Source: Ophiostoma sp. CBS 140.51
Lineage: Eukaryota; Ascomycota; Sordariomycetes; Ophiostomatales; Ophiostomataceae
Reading direction: 5' to 3'
Assembly (NCBI GenBank): GCA_029298735.1
Contig: JANSLP010000001.1
Location: 124,001 to 188,000 of the forward strand
DNA: 64,000 nucleotides
In this document: piece after piece, positions 21,474 through 32,799 of the stretch
Layout of the letters: each line of letters starts with the position of its first letter
Numbering within the stretch: the stretch's first letter is position 1
Translations under genes and position numbers: made by a program
The notes under the pieces: generated by a model
Database searches by the model: none
Told to the model about the DNA's origin: nothing
The model's input: the letters and a program-made list of their open reading frames with translations, nothing else

Positions 21474-23382
21474 ATGGTGAGTTAAACAAGCGTCACACAA
21501 TCATCGCAGATCTCCCGTTTGCTGGACCGCTTGCTAACATCGACCAGCCTTCCGCCAGGACGCCACTGCTTGCCGAAGCGCGGCCCTCGAGCGAATCTCA
21601 GCGATCCGACGACCGTGCCGAAGAAGAAGATGCTGCGCTGCATGGAGGGGGGCATGGTGCAGGTGATCGTGGCCAGCGGTCCGTGAGAGGCCCGTGGTCG
21701 ACCCGGTTGCGCGAGCTGCTCTTATTCGCCTGGGCGCTGGTGGCAACAGCGGCGGTCATTGTCCTCGCCGCGTGGGTGCAGCACAAGCAATCCAATGACA
21801 CACCAACGACGCCACCCGGCAAGCGGAACCTCATCTTCATGGTCTCCGACGGCATGGGCCCAGCATCCCTCTCACTTACTCGCTCGTTCCGCCAGCTTAT
21901 CGAAGACATCCCCATCAACGACACCCTGGTTCTCGACCAGCACTTTTGGGGCACAAGCCGGACTCGTTCAAGCAACAGCCTGGTGACCGACTCGGCTGCT
22001 GGTGCCACTGCCTTCTCGTGCGGCCGCAAGTCGTACAACGGCGCCATCGGCACTCTGCCGGACTTCACACCCTGCGGCACTGTTCTCGAGGCTGCCAAGA
22101 GAGCCGGCTACCTCACCGGCCTCGTTGTCACGACCGACATCACGGACGCCACGCCCGCCTGCTTCGCTAGCCACGTCAACTACCGCACACAGAACGATGA
22201 AATTGCTCTGCACGAGATCGGTGAGGGCCCGCTGGGCCACGTTGTTGACCTGATGCTCGGTGGTGGTCGCTGCCACTTCTTGGCGAATTCGTCCTCGGGG
22301 AGCTGCCGCCAGGATGACGTTAATGTTGCTGGCATTGCCCAGAAGAACGGCTGGACCTACCTCGACGACCGCGCTGGCTTCGACTCGCTGAAGCTGGGCA
22401 AGAATGTCTCGCTGCCGACACTGGGCCTCTTTGCTCACTACAACGTCCCCTTTGAGCTCGACCGCCGCAACATGGCCGACATTTACCCCAGCCTGAGCGA
22501 GATGGCGATGACCGCGATCCGGGCTCTGGAAGAGGCCACCAAGGACAGCGACAAGGGCTTCTTCCTGATGATTGAGGGCAGCCGTATTGACCACGCCGCC
22601 CACGTCAACGACCCTGCCGCCCATGTCCGCGAGGTTCTCGAGTACGACAAAACCTTCCAGCTTGTCCTTGACTTCATCGAGAAGAGCGACGTTGAGGGTG
22701 TTGCTGTCTCTACGAGTGACCACGAGACCGGCGGCCTTGCTATTGCTTTGCGTAAGTCATACAGTTGTCTGATTATTGTTGTCTACTGTTTCTCATTACT
22801 AACCAATGCTCTCACTATATAGAAGAGCCTGGCCAAGAGCCCGTATACAACTGGTTCCCGTCGTTCCTCGCCAATGCAAAGGCCTCTTCCGAACATCTGG
22901 CGCTGCTCTTGCGCGCGCATATGGCCTCTATCACCGAAGCAGGGGATATCGCAGCCCAGAGCAAGGAGTCGCTAAAGGACTGGATCAACACTAACCTGAT
23001 CATCGACCGCCTCGGTATCACTGACGCCCTTGATGAGGAGCTCGACATGGTTGCGGCACACACCGAAGACGCGACGACCGTCTTTTCCGCCATTCTCAGT
23101 CTGCGGGCCCACGTCGGCTGGAGCACGCACGGCCACTCGGCTGTCGATGTCAATATCTACAGCTCTGGCGGAGCGGCAGCCGAGCAGATTCGGGGCAACC
23201 ACGAGAACACTGACGTCGGCAAGTTCCTGCGGGACTACCTCGGTGTCAGCGTTGACGATATCACGGCGGAGCTTAACGAGAAGATGGTTGCTGGACGACC
23301 TGCTCTCGCTCCAGTGACGGCACAAGGTCTTCCTGTCAGCGACTACGAGATGGAAGGAGTGCAGAAGCATTATCTTCCATAA
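21474..23382 (+). CDS. pho8: Vacuolar (repressible) alkaline phosphatase
   Basis: Three coding exons (21474-21476, 21548-22751, 22823-23382) encode 588 residues. The first coding exon is only the ATG, followed directly by GTGAGT. The second begins PSARTPLLAEARPSS, which restores an N-terminal cytosolic tail like that of yeast Pho8. A signal anchor spans about residues 58-77. The metal- and phosphate-binding motifs are all present: VSDGMG (Asp102), TDSAAGATAFSCG with the nucleophile Ser150, EGSRIDHAAH and STSDHETGG, plus a C-terminal GHSAVDV. This type II membrane enzyme acts in the vacuole lumen as a non-specific phosphomonoesterase. The two introns are 71 nt each. It is divergent from the hemerythrin gene and convergent with the F-box gene (221 bp between stops). 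Confidence 0.95.
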
Positions 23383-23603
23383 GCAATTTTTTTTCTTTTC
23401 GTTGAGTAGCGCCGCCTCTCGCGATGGGTATTAATCTTTGTTTTATTGTTTTGTACTTGCTTTTTTTTTGTGCCTTAAGGGCCTCCGTAATATGTGCCGG
23501 GTTTTGGTCATCATATCGTAAATTGCGTCATATAGCGTTCTGTATCTTGGGTATTAATAGCTTCAACTCGGAAGAGTAATAGAGGACGTTCCACGTTGTC
23601 TGT

Positions 23604-25369
23604 CTAGTCCGAGAAGTCACTCTCGTGGTATTCTTCTGGGTGCGCAATATCAATCTTGCCACCGAATGTGTCGTGCGCCTGGTTGGACAAGAACTTCTCC
23701 TCATCAGGGTATATCTGCGCTTCAAGCGACTGGTTCATAATGGACAGACTGAGCCCGCATTTGAACTCGTGCAGCTCGCCAACCGTGTTGATGAAATGGA
23801 GGAGGCCTTCCACGGTAAAGTTGGTGCTCGCATTGATGCTGATGCTCTTCAACTTTTGCATCAGCAGGATGGGTGTGAGGATCGTATCGCCCATGGCTTC
23901 ACCGTCAAAGCTCAGTTCCTCGAGGTTTTTCAAAGCCACAGAAATCGAGTCGAGGTCGTCTTCAGTGATTGTGGTCTGCATAATGTCGAGAACGCGCAGC
24001 TTTTCCAACTTGCACACAGACTTGATGAACTGCGCGTGCTGGGGCGAGGCTGAGTCCAGCATGACGTCGTTGCTTCGAAGGTAAAACTCTTTAAGTGCTG
24101 CCTGTTTGCCGAGCGAGACATAGAGCTCGTCGTTGCCGTCAAGGAGGTTGAGGTCAAGCGAGACCAGCTGAAGTTCGGGAGCCTTGAGTGCAATCTTGAG
24201 CAAAGAGGCTGCACACTCGACATGCCACAACCTGAGGCTCGTCATGGATGCGCAGGCACTGAGCCACGCCGCCACATCGGCAAAGGACTCAGGGAAGATT
24301 GACTCCCATTCCGCTGCCGTCCCGCGGTTGGCCTCCAGCTCAAGGCTCTCTAGAGACGCGCACTCACGAAGACTCCCGAGGTGTTCAAAGGCAGCGCTTT
24401 GGAGGCCAGATAGCCCTAGTTTCTTGAGAGAGGACGAGTGTAGCGACAAGGCCTGGAGGGCCTCCTTGCCCATATGATTCTGGCTGCTTACACTAAACAC
24501 CTCAAGGGAGTTGGGAGGTATTGTCCGGAAGAAGGCAGCCAGATCCTCGTCCACTGTCGGTCCGTTACAGTAGAAGCATCTGAGCTCGCGGAACTTGGGA
24601 CAGTTGTCGCGGATAGACTTTGCAACTTTCTCTCCAATCACCGAGCCGTCCTGCGTGTGGAGCGACATCAGCGTCGAAAGTCGAGAAGTCCAGCTGGGTA
24701 GAAGGTCCCGTGGCAATAGCTGGCCCTCCAGGTGTGTCAATGCCACGGCGCGGTTGTCACGATCTGCAGCCTCCTTCACGAAGAGCGTGACGGCATCTCC
24801 GACCTTGTTGATGATCCCCTGGAGGTCGAGTCGTGGCCGGTTTCGTCGTGTTGCAACATTTGCAGCTGTGCTTTGAAGCATCATCTCATAGGATGCCATA
24901 TCACCCTTGAAGAAGCGCTGTCGTAGGTCATTATTTGGTGCAATGTCACTAAGTAGCTCCTTGAAGTCGCCGAGCTTCAGGTTCTGCATCCATAGACAAT
25001 ATGGAAACGCCGTCTTGCCGCTGCTGGAGAGAATGATGGCTCTCCAAAGAATGGCAAGTTTCCGCTTGCCGATAATCGAGGCATCATCTGCACTGGCAGA
25101 AGCGAGCTCGTATATACTGGATAGAGTTAGATATAGTTTGTTCTAGTACATATGATAAATTAAGCACAAAGCAGAATGGTTGTATAAAGCTTCATATAAG
25201 CTGATATCGCGATGAGAGCAGCATACCTGTATAAATTGGGCAAGGCGAAGTTCGCCATTGTCTTGCTCACTCTCGCGAAGTTGTATAATGCATCGAAATC
25301 GCGACTGGCGGTCAGCTCCTCACAGATGAGCCACCAGATATCGAGCGGAAGTGATACATTCATGGCCAT
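23604..25369 (-). CDS. F-box / leucine-rich-repeat protein
   Basis: Two exons (25369-25227 and 25116-23604; 110-nt intron) encode 551 residues. The N-terminus has an F-box-like segment (SLPLDIWWLICEELTAS) followed by FARVSKTMANFALPNLY. The next block, KRKLAILWRAIILSSSGKTA and FPYCLWMQNLKLGDFKELL, is typical of a large Pezizomycotina F-box family. The rest reads as irregular leucine-rich repeats (for example SSLKKLGLSGLQ, ASLESLELEA, EKLRVLDIMQTTI, KNLEELSFDGEAM), ending in an acidic tail. It would be a substrate adaptor of an SCF ubiquitin ligase; the substrate is unknown. ATG 25369 was chosen because upstream in-frame codons (to 25522) do not resemble the family. Confidence 0.85.
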
Positions 25370-26157
25370 TTTAATGTCGCCGCAAAGCGCGACGCGTCGG
25401 ATGAAAGCTCTGGTGGGATGTGGCAAGCTTTGTTTTGATGCCGGGGTGCCTCGGAGGCTCTCGAGCGGCGGAAAGGTGTGACCGGAGGTATCTATTTGTC
25501 TGGTAGCTGTAGATGGGTCCAATGCAGGTCTGGTATTTTGTACAATGTAAAACTATGTAAATTAAAGCTTTCGATACGGCTCTTGCCCAAGATGTGATGT
25601 TGAGAACCGTACCGCGGGGAAGGAGAGAAGCGAGGGGCGCGGTACTTGTAGTGTTAGACGAGGCAACAACGCGCACAGACGTCATTGGTTAGCGGTTCAG
25701 AGGTGTTGTAAGCTCGCTGGCTCGCTAGTCTTTAGGCTATCGCGGTCTCCATCCGCATTCTTAAAGATCTTCCAGCAATTTTCTCCACCGTGAATTTTTG
25801 AATGCGACATCGAATACGACATACTCACGACGGCTTCAAAAATTGATGTGGACGGAGAAAGGCAGAAGACGAGAAGGCGGCAAGTAAGGCACTTGGACCT
25901 CGGCGGACAGGCACATTTAAAAGTAGGCTCAGAAGAGCGCCATCTGCTCCTTCCCAATTTACGCGCTTTCAGTCGCGGCTGGCTCTTTCTGTGTTTGGCG
26001 CGACTAGGCCCACTTGCGATCACGACCTCGCATTCAAATTCACCTGTTAACACAGAGCATCTTGCCCCTTTTCACGTCGCCTTGTAGCCTGGCCACATCT
26101 CCAAACACCCTTCGCCACAACGCCGCAGCTCCCGTCGGTGCACAAACCGCTCACGCA
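25370..26157. promoter_or_regulatory. Divergent promoter F-box gene / rad9
   Basis: 788 bp between two start codons. No third gene or clear motif was found; the only open frames are short shadows. Confidence 0.5.
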
Positions 26158-27914
26158 ATGGCGATCGTGTCCTTCACGCTCACCGACGAGGGCGTGACCG
26201 CCTTCCAGAACGCATTGGCCTGTATCCTCAAGTTCAGCGAAGACGTCTCGCTCGACGCCCGGAAAGACAGAGTGAGTACACAGCTACCCTTAACCCTTGC
26301 GTGGACAAAGCACCTAAATTGTATATAGCTTGTTTTAAGCGCTTTGAACTCCATCAAGTCGGCATTCGTATCGTTCAATTTCGCTTCCTCGCACTTCTTT
26401 CGTTACAAGTACGAGGGGAGCGAAGGCTCACCCGACAAGTTCCAATGCTTGATTCTTATCCGGGTTCGTACAAACCGCACCTTTTATCCTTTACTATCTT
26501 GGCACGTGTCGCTGACCGTGTGATTTACCAGGCGTTGCTGTCTATTTTCCGAAGCAGGACGGGTGGTGACGCCAGCCGTGGTGGAAACGGAGACTCGAAT
26601 ATTGAAAGATGTGACGTCTCAATAGAGGACGGTCCAGCTCGGAAGAGCCGATTTGTGGCCAAGATTGCATGGAGAAACGGTGAGTTGCAGTTGTCAAAAA
26701 AGATACGGGTTGATTTTCACAGCTAACCGGTTCTCGCCATTGCATAGGCATCACGGCCACACACGCCATATCTTTTGAAGCAAAGACACCCGTGATTGCT
26801 AGGTTTGACGGCTCTGGGGCCGAAAACCAATGGTCCATCTCTGCGCATACTTTAAGGCGCTTGATGGACCATTTTGGGCCCAAGGTCGAGCTCCTTGACA
26901 TCAATACAGAGGGCGAGGGTGTCCTGAATCTCGCTTGCTTCACAGAGAAGCAGTATACAAAGCCGGATGGTAGGTGCCGTATTGCATTAATTCCGTTTTT
27001 ATCAAGAAGACGCTGTCTAATCAAACCAGGCATTTTGAACATGAATGTTCATACATCGATCGCCGTCAAGATGGATGACTTTGACGACATTGACGTGGAA
27101 CACAAACACCACATCATTATCAATGTAAAGGACTTCCGCGCTATCCTCCAACATGCGTGCACGACGAGCGGAAATCTTTTTGCCCAATACTCACAACCTT
27201 GGAGCCCCCTGAGGTTTTCATACAGTGAAAACGGACTGCATTGCCAGTTCGTACTCATGACGGTGGGTGAAAAAGAAGGCGCGGGCTCCAAGAAGGACGG
27301 TACAAGGGTCCGCAACTCCAGGACAAAATCATCGTCGATGCAGACAGGTACGGCACCCACAAGTTTGACTACAACAGATGCCAGCCAGCGCTTGACCGGC
27401 CGCACGGAGCCGGGTTCGGTGCCCGCAGATGGACTACCTCTTACTGCCAGAACCGCGCCCTTGTCTGGACCAGAAACGAACTCCGGGTTTGAAATGAGAC
27501 CACCACTGGCTCCCCCATCGACCATCAGAATGGAAGCTTTGTACGACGAAGACAGCCAGTGGGAGCCCGTCAACCCAGAGGAGGAGAACCCTGGGTTTGT
27601 TCAGATCGAGTGGGATGAGAGTCTCCGACCGGTATGTGTTGCCACTGCTGCTATCTTCAATTTATGCCTGGTGAGGCCATATCGAGTTGTGCGCTAACTT
27701 TTGACCTCAGGAACTGGCGTTCGTGCCTATCGCCAACGGTCAGGATGCGAACGATGAGGAGCCGGCTCCTGTAGATGTTCCTGGCGGCTTGGAACCTACA
27801 CAGCGTCTTACACAGGTACGAACAATGTTACCACATTCTCATTATTGGTGCTGGCATGTTTGTTGGATGACTGCTAATGTCTTACAGGTTCGCAAATTTG
27901 GCTTGTTTGATTGA
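26158..27914 (+). CDS. rad9: DNA-damage checkpoint clamp subunit Rad9
   Basis: Seven exons (26158-26271, 26329-26463, 26532-26679, 26748-26969, 27030-27631, 27711-27815, 27888-27914) encode 450 residues. Rad9 forms the 9-1-1 ring with Hus1 and Rad1, is loaded at damaged DNA and activates the ATR/Mec1 kinase. The PCNA-like N-terminus MAIVSFTLTDEGVTAFQNAL followed by LSALNSIKSAFVSFNF, and SAHTLRRLMDHFGPKVELL, match Rad9. The C-terminal third is disordered and ends GLFD, as in fungal Rad9 tails that bind TopBP1-like proteins. The last exon is only 27 nt and encodes the terminal eight residues. The second intron has a weak GTTCGT donor. The stop codon is 20 bp from the convergent ats1 stop. Confidence 0.93.
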
Positions 27915-27934
27915 TCATGCGACGAGCTCTGCAG

Positions 27935-29032
27935 CTATGGACCACCCTCACTCTCATTCTCTATTATGATCCAACTTGTTGCACATCCCGCACCGACACC
28001 CGAGATTTTGGTTCCCGGTGGCAAAAATTTAGAAGAGGCCACGACTCTTCGCTGGCCCTTTGAGCCGCTATCCTCCTTTTTGACGAGAGGGCCGCAGTTG
28101 CCATGCTCGCCCCAACCCCATGCCAGGACGTCGCCCGTTTCGAGCAGTGCAAGGACGTGCTCGCTTCCAACGGCAATTTTTGACGCTTTTTGGTCGTCTG
28201 GTGGTGTGCTTTGGGAGTAATCGTCGCGTCCCCATGCCAATATCTTGCCATCGTCTTTCAGGATGCATATGTTGCCCCATCCTGCGCCGATATCTACCCA
28301 ACCAGGAATTTTTGAGGGTGCTTTGGTCTTAATTTCCCACTTGTCCTGACCGACCACTAGGATTTTCCCACTGCCGCTCTCCCCAACAAGGCACGTGAAG
28401 TCCTTACCGCAAACGGCTCTCTTCACAGCAAAGTCGATGCCTTCTATTTTGCGCGGTTCGAACACAATCGCCTCAGGGCTGCCCAACTGACCTTTCCGTC
28501 CATTACCCCAACCATACACATTACCATTGTCCAGAATAACGACCACGTGGCCCATACAGGCCGAAAGGTCGACAATTTCGGTTCCTTCTGGTGGGAAGTT
28601 TTTCAGCTGTGAAGCTTTTGGGTCGCGAACAACAAAGGAGCCCTGGCCGAGCTCTCCCTTTTCTCCCAGGCCACAGGTGAAGACTCTTGTGTTCTTGCCG
28701 GTGCTGTCGAGAGCCGTGAAGATGGACGCTTCCCATGTTGCAGCTATCAACCGTACTGGCCCATCCACGTTCATCTCTGTGAAGCTGGGTTCGGTCGGCT
28801 TGCCACCAGAAGACAGGATGCCACATGCACCTGATGCTGCATCTCCGCTCCAGTACAAGACACCTTCTCCGCTCAGTAAAAGAGAATGGTTGCCGCCTGC
28901 AGCAATCTTGGAGATCGAGGCTGGCGCGTTGTCGTCGGTCCAGATAATGTTCCTTGGTATGGAGACGTCTTCTGAATGCCCAATACCAAGCTGCCCGGAC
29001 CCGTTGGACCCAAGGGCAAAAACTGTGACCAT
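27935..29032 (-). CDS. ats1: RCC1-repeat protein Ats1/Kti13
   Basis: Intronless, 365 residues. The whole protein is a seven-bladed RCC1-type propeller: repeated blocks such as VFALGSNGSGQLGIGH, VFTCGLGEKGELGQGS, NVYGWGNGRKGQLGSP and KILAWGRDDYSQSTPPD, ending with DVLAWGWGEHGNCGP. Length and the opening MVTVFALGSNGSGQLG match yeast Ats1 (Kti13), the partner of Kti11/Dph3 in diphthamide synthesis and in Elongator-dependent tRNA wobble-uridine modification. ATG 29032 was chosen because it begins directly at the first repeat; an upstream ATG at 29164 would add a hydrophobic leader not known in the family. Its start faces tyr1, 544 bp away, and its tail nearly touches rad9. Confidence 0.88.
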   Translation of the reverse strand: MVTVFALGSNGSGQLGIGHSEDVSIPRNIIWTDDNAPASISKIAAGGNHSLLLSGEGVLYWSGDAASGACGILSSGGKPTEPSFTEMNVDGPVRLIAATWEASIFTALDSTGKNTRVFTCGLGEKGELGQGSFVVRDPKASQLKNFPPEGTEIVDLSACMGHVVVILDNGNVYGWGNGRKGQLGSPEAIVFEPRKIEGIDFAVKRAVCGKDFTCLVGESGSGKILVVGQDKWEIKTKAPSKIPGWVDIGAGWGNICILKDDGKILAWGRDDYSQSTPPDDQKASKIAVGSEHVLALLETGDVLAWGWGEHGNCGPLVKKEDSGSKGQRRVVASSKFLPPGTKISGVGAGCATSWIIIENESEGGP

Positions 29033-29576
29033 TGCAGTATTTTGGGTGAAGAGATAGACTACTCGTCGGTCAATAACTTTTGTAATTAGAATTAGGGAAA
29101 GAAAAGCAAAATAAGAAATAATAAGAAACAAAAATCGCTTATGATGAGATGAAATGATGTTCAAATGTTCAAGTGTGAGTGAGAGGAGGCACTAAGCTCC
29201 AGCACCCTGTCAACCATAACAGTGGATACAAGGACACTGGCGGACAACTGGAAGGCCTGCAAAGTATTCGTCCTCCGTCCAACGGATCAACCTAACGCCG
29301 ATAATCGCCGCCTTCTGCTTTTCAAATTTGCCCCACTTAATTTTTTGCTTAAATCTCTTCTCACCTTTCGAACCTCTCCAAGCTTTTCTCTCCTTCTCCG
29401 AACTTTTTTTGCAACAGAAAGTGAAGAGCATCTGATTTTGAGGGTGTCTTCCCCGACAGACACGTTTTTTTGTTGATTGTTCTGCATTTCGCAAAAGAAA
29501 GAGGGGTTGAAAGGGTGTTTTCTTTTCATTCTCGCCACAGACGGGCGAATTGAGAGATCGCTAAACGCATCGCATC
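29033..29576. promoter_or_regulatory. Divergent promoter ats1 / tyr1
   Basis: 544 bp between two start codons, AT-rich near ats1, with a TTAGGG at 29092-29097. No additional gene is seen. Confidence 0.5.
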
Positions 29577-31748
29577 ATGGCTGCAACAGCAACACAGACG
29601 GTCGTGCCACCTGGCATGGAGACATTTACCGTTGGCCTCATTGGCATGGGTGACATGGGCAGGCTGTATGCCATTCGACTGGCAGCAGCAGGCTGGAGGT
29701 AAGCTATTTTCCATGACAAAACAGCAAACCGCCAAAGCTTTCTGCTTCCACCAGGTGAGTCACTTTTTCTTGCTGCAAAGTCACCTTTGCATGATCTCCA
29801 ACTTTTACACTTTTCCACCTCTTCTCCCTCCTTCACCGGTTTGCTATGATGACTTGAGTGCATTTGGCTCGAGTATTGTTCTCGGACCTCCAACGGCAAT
29901 TCTTGTCGGGGGATGTGCCCGTTTACTTTCCTTGATGAAACATCTCAGCTACCTTACAAATTCTTTGTCTGATGCAAAACCTTTACGCCGTGCTTTATTG
30001 CGCAATGGACCCAAACAATATCACACTCATCTCTACGTATTATGGCTCTTTTCCGACGTTCTTTGTTGCTAACCACATTGGAACTTCAGTTACTCGAAAA
30101 GCTTCGACGATACTCCGTGGTTGCAGAGCCGGCTCTGATGACCAGTAGAAGAAAAGATACCAGTCAGCGTACTGACGATTTAACGAATTGTATTTTTGGG
30201 CGTTTAGGATTATGGCCTGTGATAGAGAAGACAAATACGAAAGTCTCCAAGAAGAATTTTCTGGAAAAGTACGGCTTCCCAGCGCGACGTGATTGCTTTT
30301 TTTTTTTTGCGAACTGGCTGGGAACCATAAATACCCAACGTTGAAAGATCCCATACTGAGATTTGTCTCAGGAGAACATAACCATCCTGCGGAACGGCCA
30401 CCTGGTCTCTCGAGCGAGCGATTATATTATTTACAGCGTCGAGGCTGCCGCCATCGGCTATGTTGTAAAAGAATACGGTCCCTGTATGCTTGACCACCAC
30501 CCTCGTTGCATTTCGTTTTTTTTTTGCCTTGTATTTTGTGGATGCCTCTTTGGGTCCATATTGTGTCGTACTTTGTTCTGCCCATATTTGTATTGCCTGC
30601 CTTTCCCCCGTACGAGTACCCGTTCTTACGCCATCAATAGCTACGAAGCTGGGCGCCATTGTCGGCGGCCAAACGTCGTGCAAGGATCCCGAGATCAAGG
30701 CGTTTGAGAAGTACCTGCCAGAAGATGTCCAGATCGTGTCGTGTCACTCGCTACACGGCCCCAGTGTCGACACGCACGGCCAACCACTCGTATGTTGCTA
30801 CCCGATACGATATGACGCTCCCACGAATATATGTTGATGCGAGCCTTTGCTGCTCTACAATAGGTCCTGATTAAGCACCGCGCCTCCGACGAAGCCTTCA
30901 CAAAAGTCGAGACTGTACTACGATGCCTCGGCAGCACACACGTTTACCTGACGGCGGAAATGCACGACCGCATCACAGCAGATACACAGGCGGTGACACA
31001 TGTCGCCTTTTTATCGATGGGCAAGGCCTGGCACGCATCCCAGCAGTTCCCCTGGGAGGGCGCACGCTACGTCGGTGGCATCGAGAACGTCAAGATCAAC
31101 CTGATGCTGCGCATCTACGCGCAGAAGTGGCACGTCTATGCCGGCCTTGCCATCATGAACCCGGAAGCCCGCCGGCAGATCGCACAGTACGCAGCAAGCA
31201 CGACAGAACTTTACAAGCTGATGCTCGAGGGTCGCGCCGATGAGTTGCGGCAGCGTGTCTACCATGCCAGAGACAAGGTGTTTGGCACCGACGGCCAGGC
31301 CATGTGGGAGGACAAGCCGCTTCTCGACGATGGCCTGTTGGATGGCTTCGGCCTCGGTGAGCGGCCAGAGAATACACTGCCGAACAATCACCTCAGTTTG
31401 CTGGCCATGGTCGACTGCTGGAGTGAGCTTGGTATTGTGCCCTATGACCACATGCTCTGCTCAACACCCCTGTTCCGACTGCGGTTGGGTGTGACTGAGA
31501 GTGTCTTCCGGGACACGGCAAAGCTAGACGAGGTGCTGCGTGTCGCCATCGAGGATAACACCTTCCGGTCGGACGACCTCGAGTTCACATTTGCTGCCCG
31601 CGGCTGGGCCGAGTGTGTCAACATTGGCCACTTCGAGACGTGGAAGGAGAGGTTCGTGGTCACACAGGACTTCTTCAAGCCGCGGTTCCCCGAGGCGAAC
31701 AAGGTCGGCAATGCAATGATGAAGGCTCTGTTGAACAGCAGAAAATGA
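29577..31748 (+). CDS. tyr1: Prephenate dehydrogenase (NADP+)
   Basis: Five exons (29577-29698, 30208-30268, 30372-30483, 30641-30789, 30864-31748) encode 442 residues. The enzyme oxidatively decarboxylates prephenate to 4-hydroxyphenylpyruvate in tyrosine synthesis. The Rossmann motif GLIGMGDMG gives Gly23, Gly25 and Gly28, interrupted right after the GWR by intron 1. The later blocks SDYIIYSVEA, GAIVGGQTSCKDPEI, VSCHSLHGP, LIKHRASDEAF and HDRITADTQAVTH are diagnostic of the Tyr1 family, with catalytic His residues in the last blocks. Intron 1 is 509 nt, far longer than the other three (103, 157 and 74 nt), and appears to contain a box C/D snoRNA. The exons were joined by frame and family order; all junctions are GT-AG. 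Confidence 0.93.
29838..29981 (+). ncRNA. Candidate intronic box C/D snoRNA
   Basis: Inside tyr1 intron 1. A box C ATGATGA (29846-29852) and a box D CTGA (29969-29972) are bracketed by complementary ends: GGTTTGC (29838-29844) can pair with GCAAAACC (29974-29981), a seven-base-pair terminal stem with one bulged A. A C'-like TTGATGA lies at 29932-29938, leaving 30 nt before box D for a guide. No perfect D' box was seen, and no rRNA target could be assigned. The length (about 144 nt) is at the upper end for this class. Confidence 0.4.
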
Positions 31749-32799
31749 ACGCGGACAAGGCTAAGGTGTATGATTAGAATAGGCTTTGTTATGGTGTGGG
31801 ATGGTCTTTATGCGGTGTCCGTTAATGAGCGAGACGAGCGTACCCTGGGTACATCTATATTATAATTAATTCCAGCGATGCACTACAAAATCAAAATAAA
31901 AAATAAAAAAGAAGAAAGAGTGGCTATATGATGCTTTGTTGGCGACGTCCCTCGGTGAGAATCAGGCTGACTTGATCACGTGCAGCGCAACGGCTGCTTT
32001 GGCCCGACGTCGAAACCTGCCGGTGTGGTGCCTTAGGTTCCTGCACCAACTCAGGGACTGGAAGGCAAGAGTGAAACAAGCGGCGAAAGTCGAGTGTTTG
32101 TTTGCCACTGCCACCAAGCGACGGCTGCCAATTGCCTGTCCAATCGTCTGCTTTCCTGGGCGACAGTCGGGTGCGCAGACCCATATTAGCGGGGATGAAC
32201 TTTCCCAGGCTCACTGGCCAAACCGTGAGTGAGTGGGGTGGCAATTGCGCCGGTAGTGTCCTGCGGACAGAGCGGTCGCCTTTTTAGTGCTGGTAATACA
32301 GCGCGCGTGTGTGCGCGTTCTGAGCGTTATGGACAACTGCCCCCTGCAGAAAGCGCAGCGTGCGCCCATGGCGTGCCTTCCTTCCCATAGCGGCAGGGAC
32401 GCTTTCCCTATTACCCTTTTGTCGTCTTCTTTTCCTCATCTATCCGGGCTCGCACTTCGTCCCGAAAATTCACCATCTTGTCAGATTCAACTCACATTCA
32501 TTCTTCATTATTTTGGACCCACCCCATGTATTGGATACCCCATTCGTTCCTTTGCTCTTTTTGAGCTATTCTTACATTTTTGGAAGGCCTCGTCGGCCAA
32601 CATTCTTTATGACGCCCATCTAGAACCTTCTGAATCATCATTTTATGGAAGATCCCCGGATTACGCCGCACACGACCGAGTCCCTCTTCAGCTCTACTGA
32701 GTCCCGTCCCTCCTTCAAAGCCAGACGACCCTCTCATCGCTCCTCTTCCGCCTTGTTTCTTGAAGCCACGCGTGCAGCGGCGCGGACAACACAAGCCAG
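31749..32799. other. Intergenic region tyr1 - dot1
   Basis: 1.05 kb between same-strand genes, with an AT-rich 3' end for tyr1 (to about 31920), a CACGTG at 31977-31982 and a pyrimidine-rich dot1 leader from about 32390. No gene is recognised. Confidence 0.55.

Noticed and set aside
25370..25522. N-terminal extension of the F-box protein
   Set aside because: Adds 51 residues before the F-box that do not resemble the family.
29141..29147. Second ATGATGA (box C-like) upstream of ats1
   Set aside because: No CTGA box D within about 100 nt and no flanking stem.
29033..29164. N-terminal extension of ats1 with a hydrophobic segment
   Set aside because: Known Ats1/Kti13 proteins begin directly at the first RCC1 repeat.
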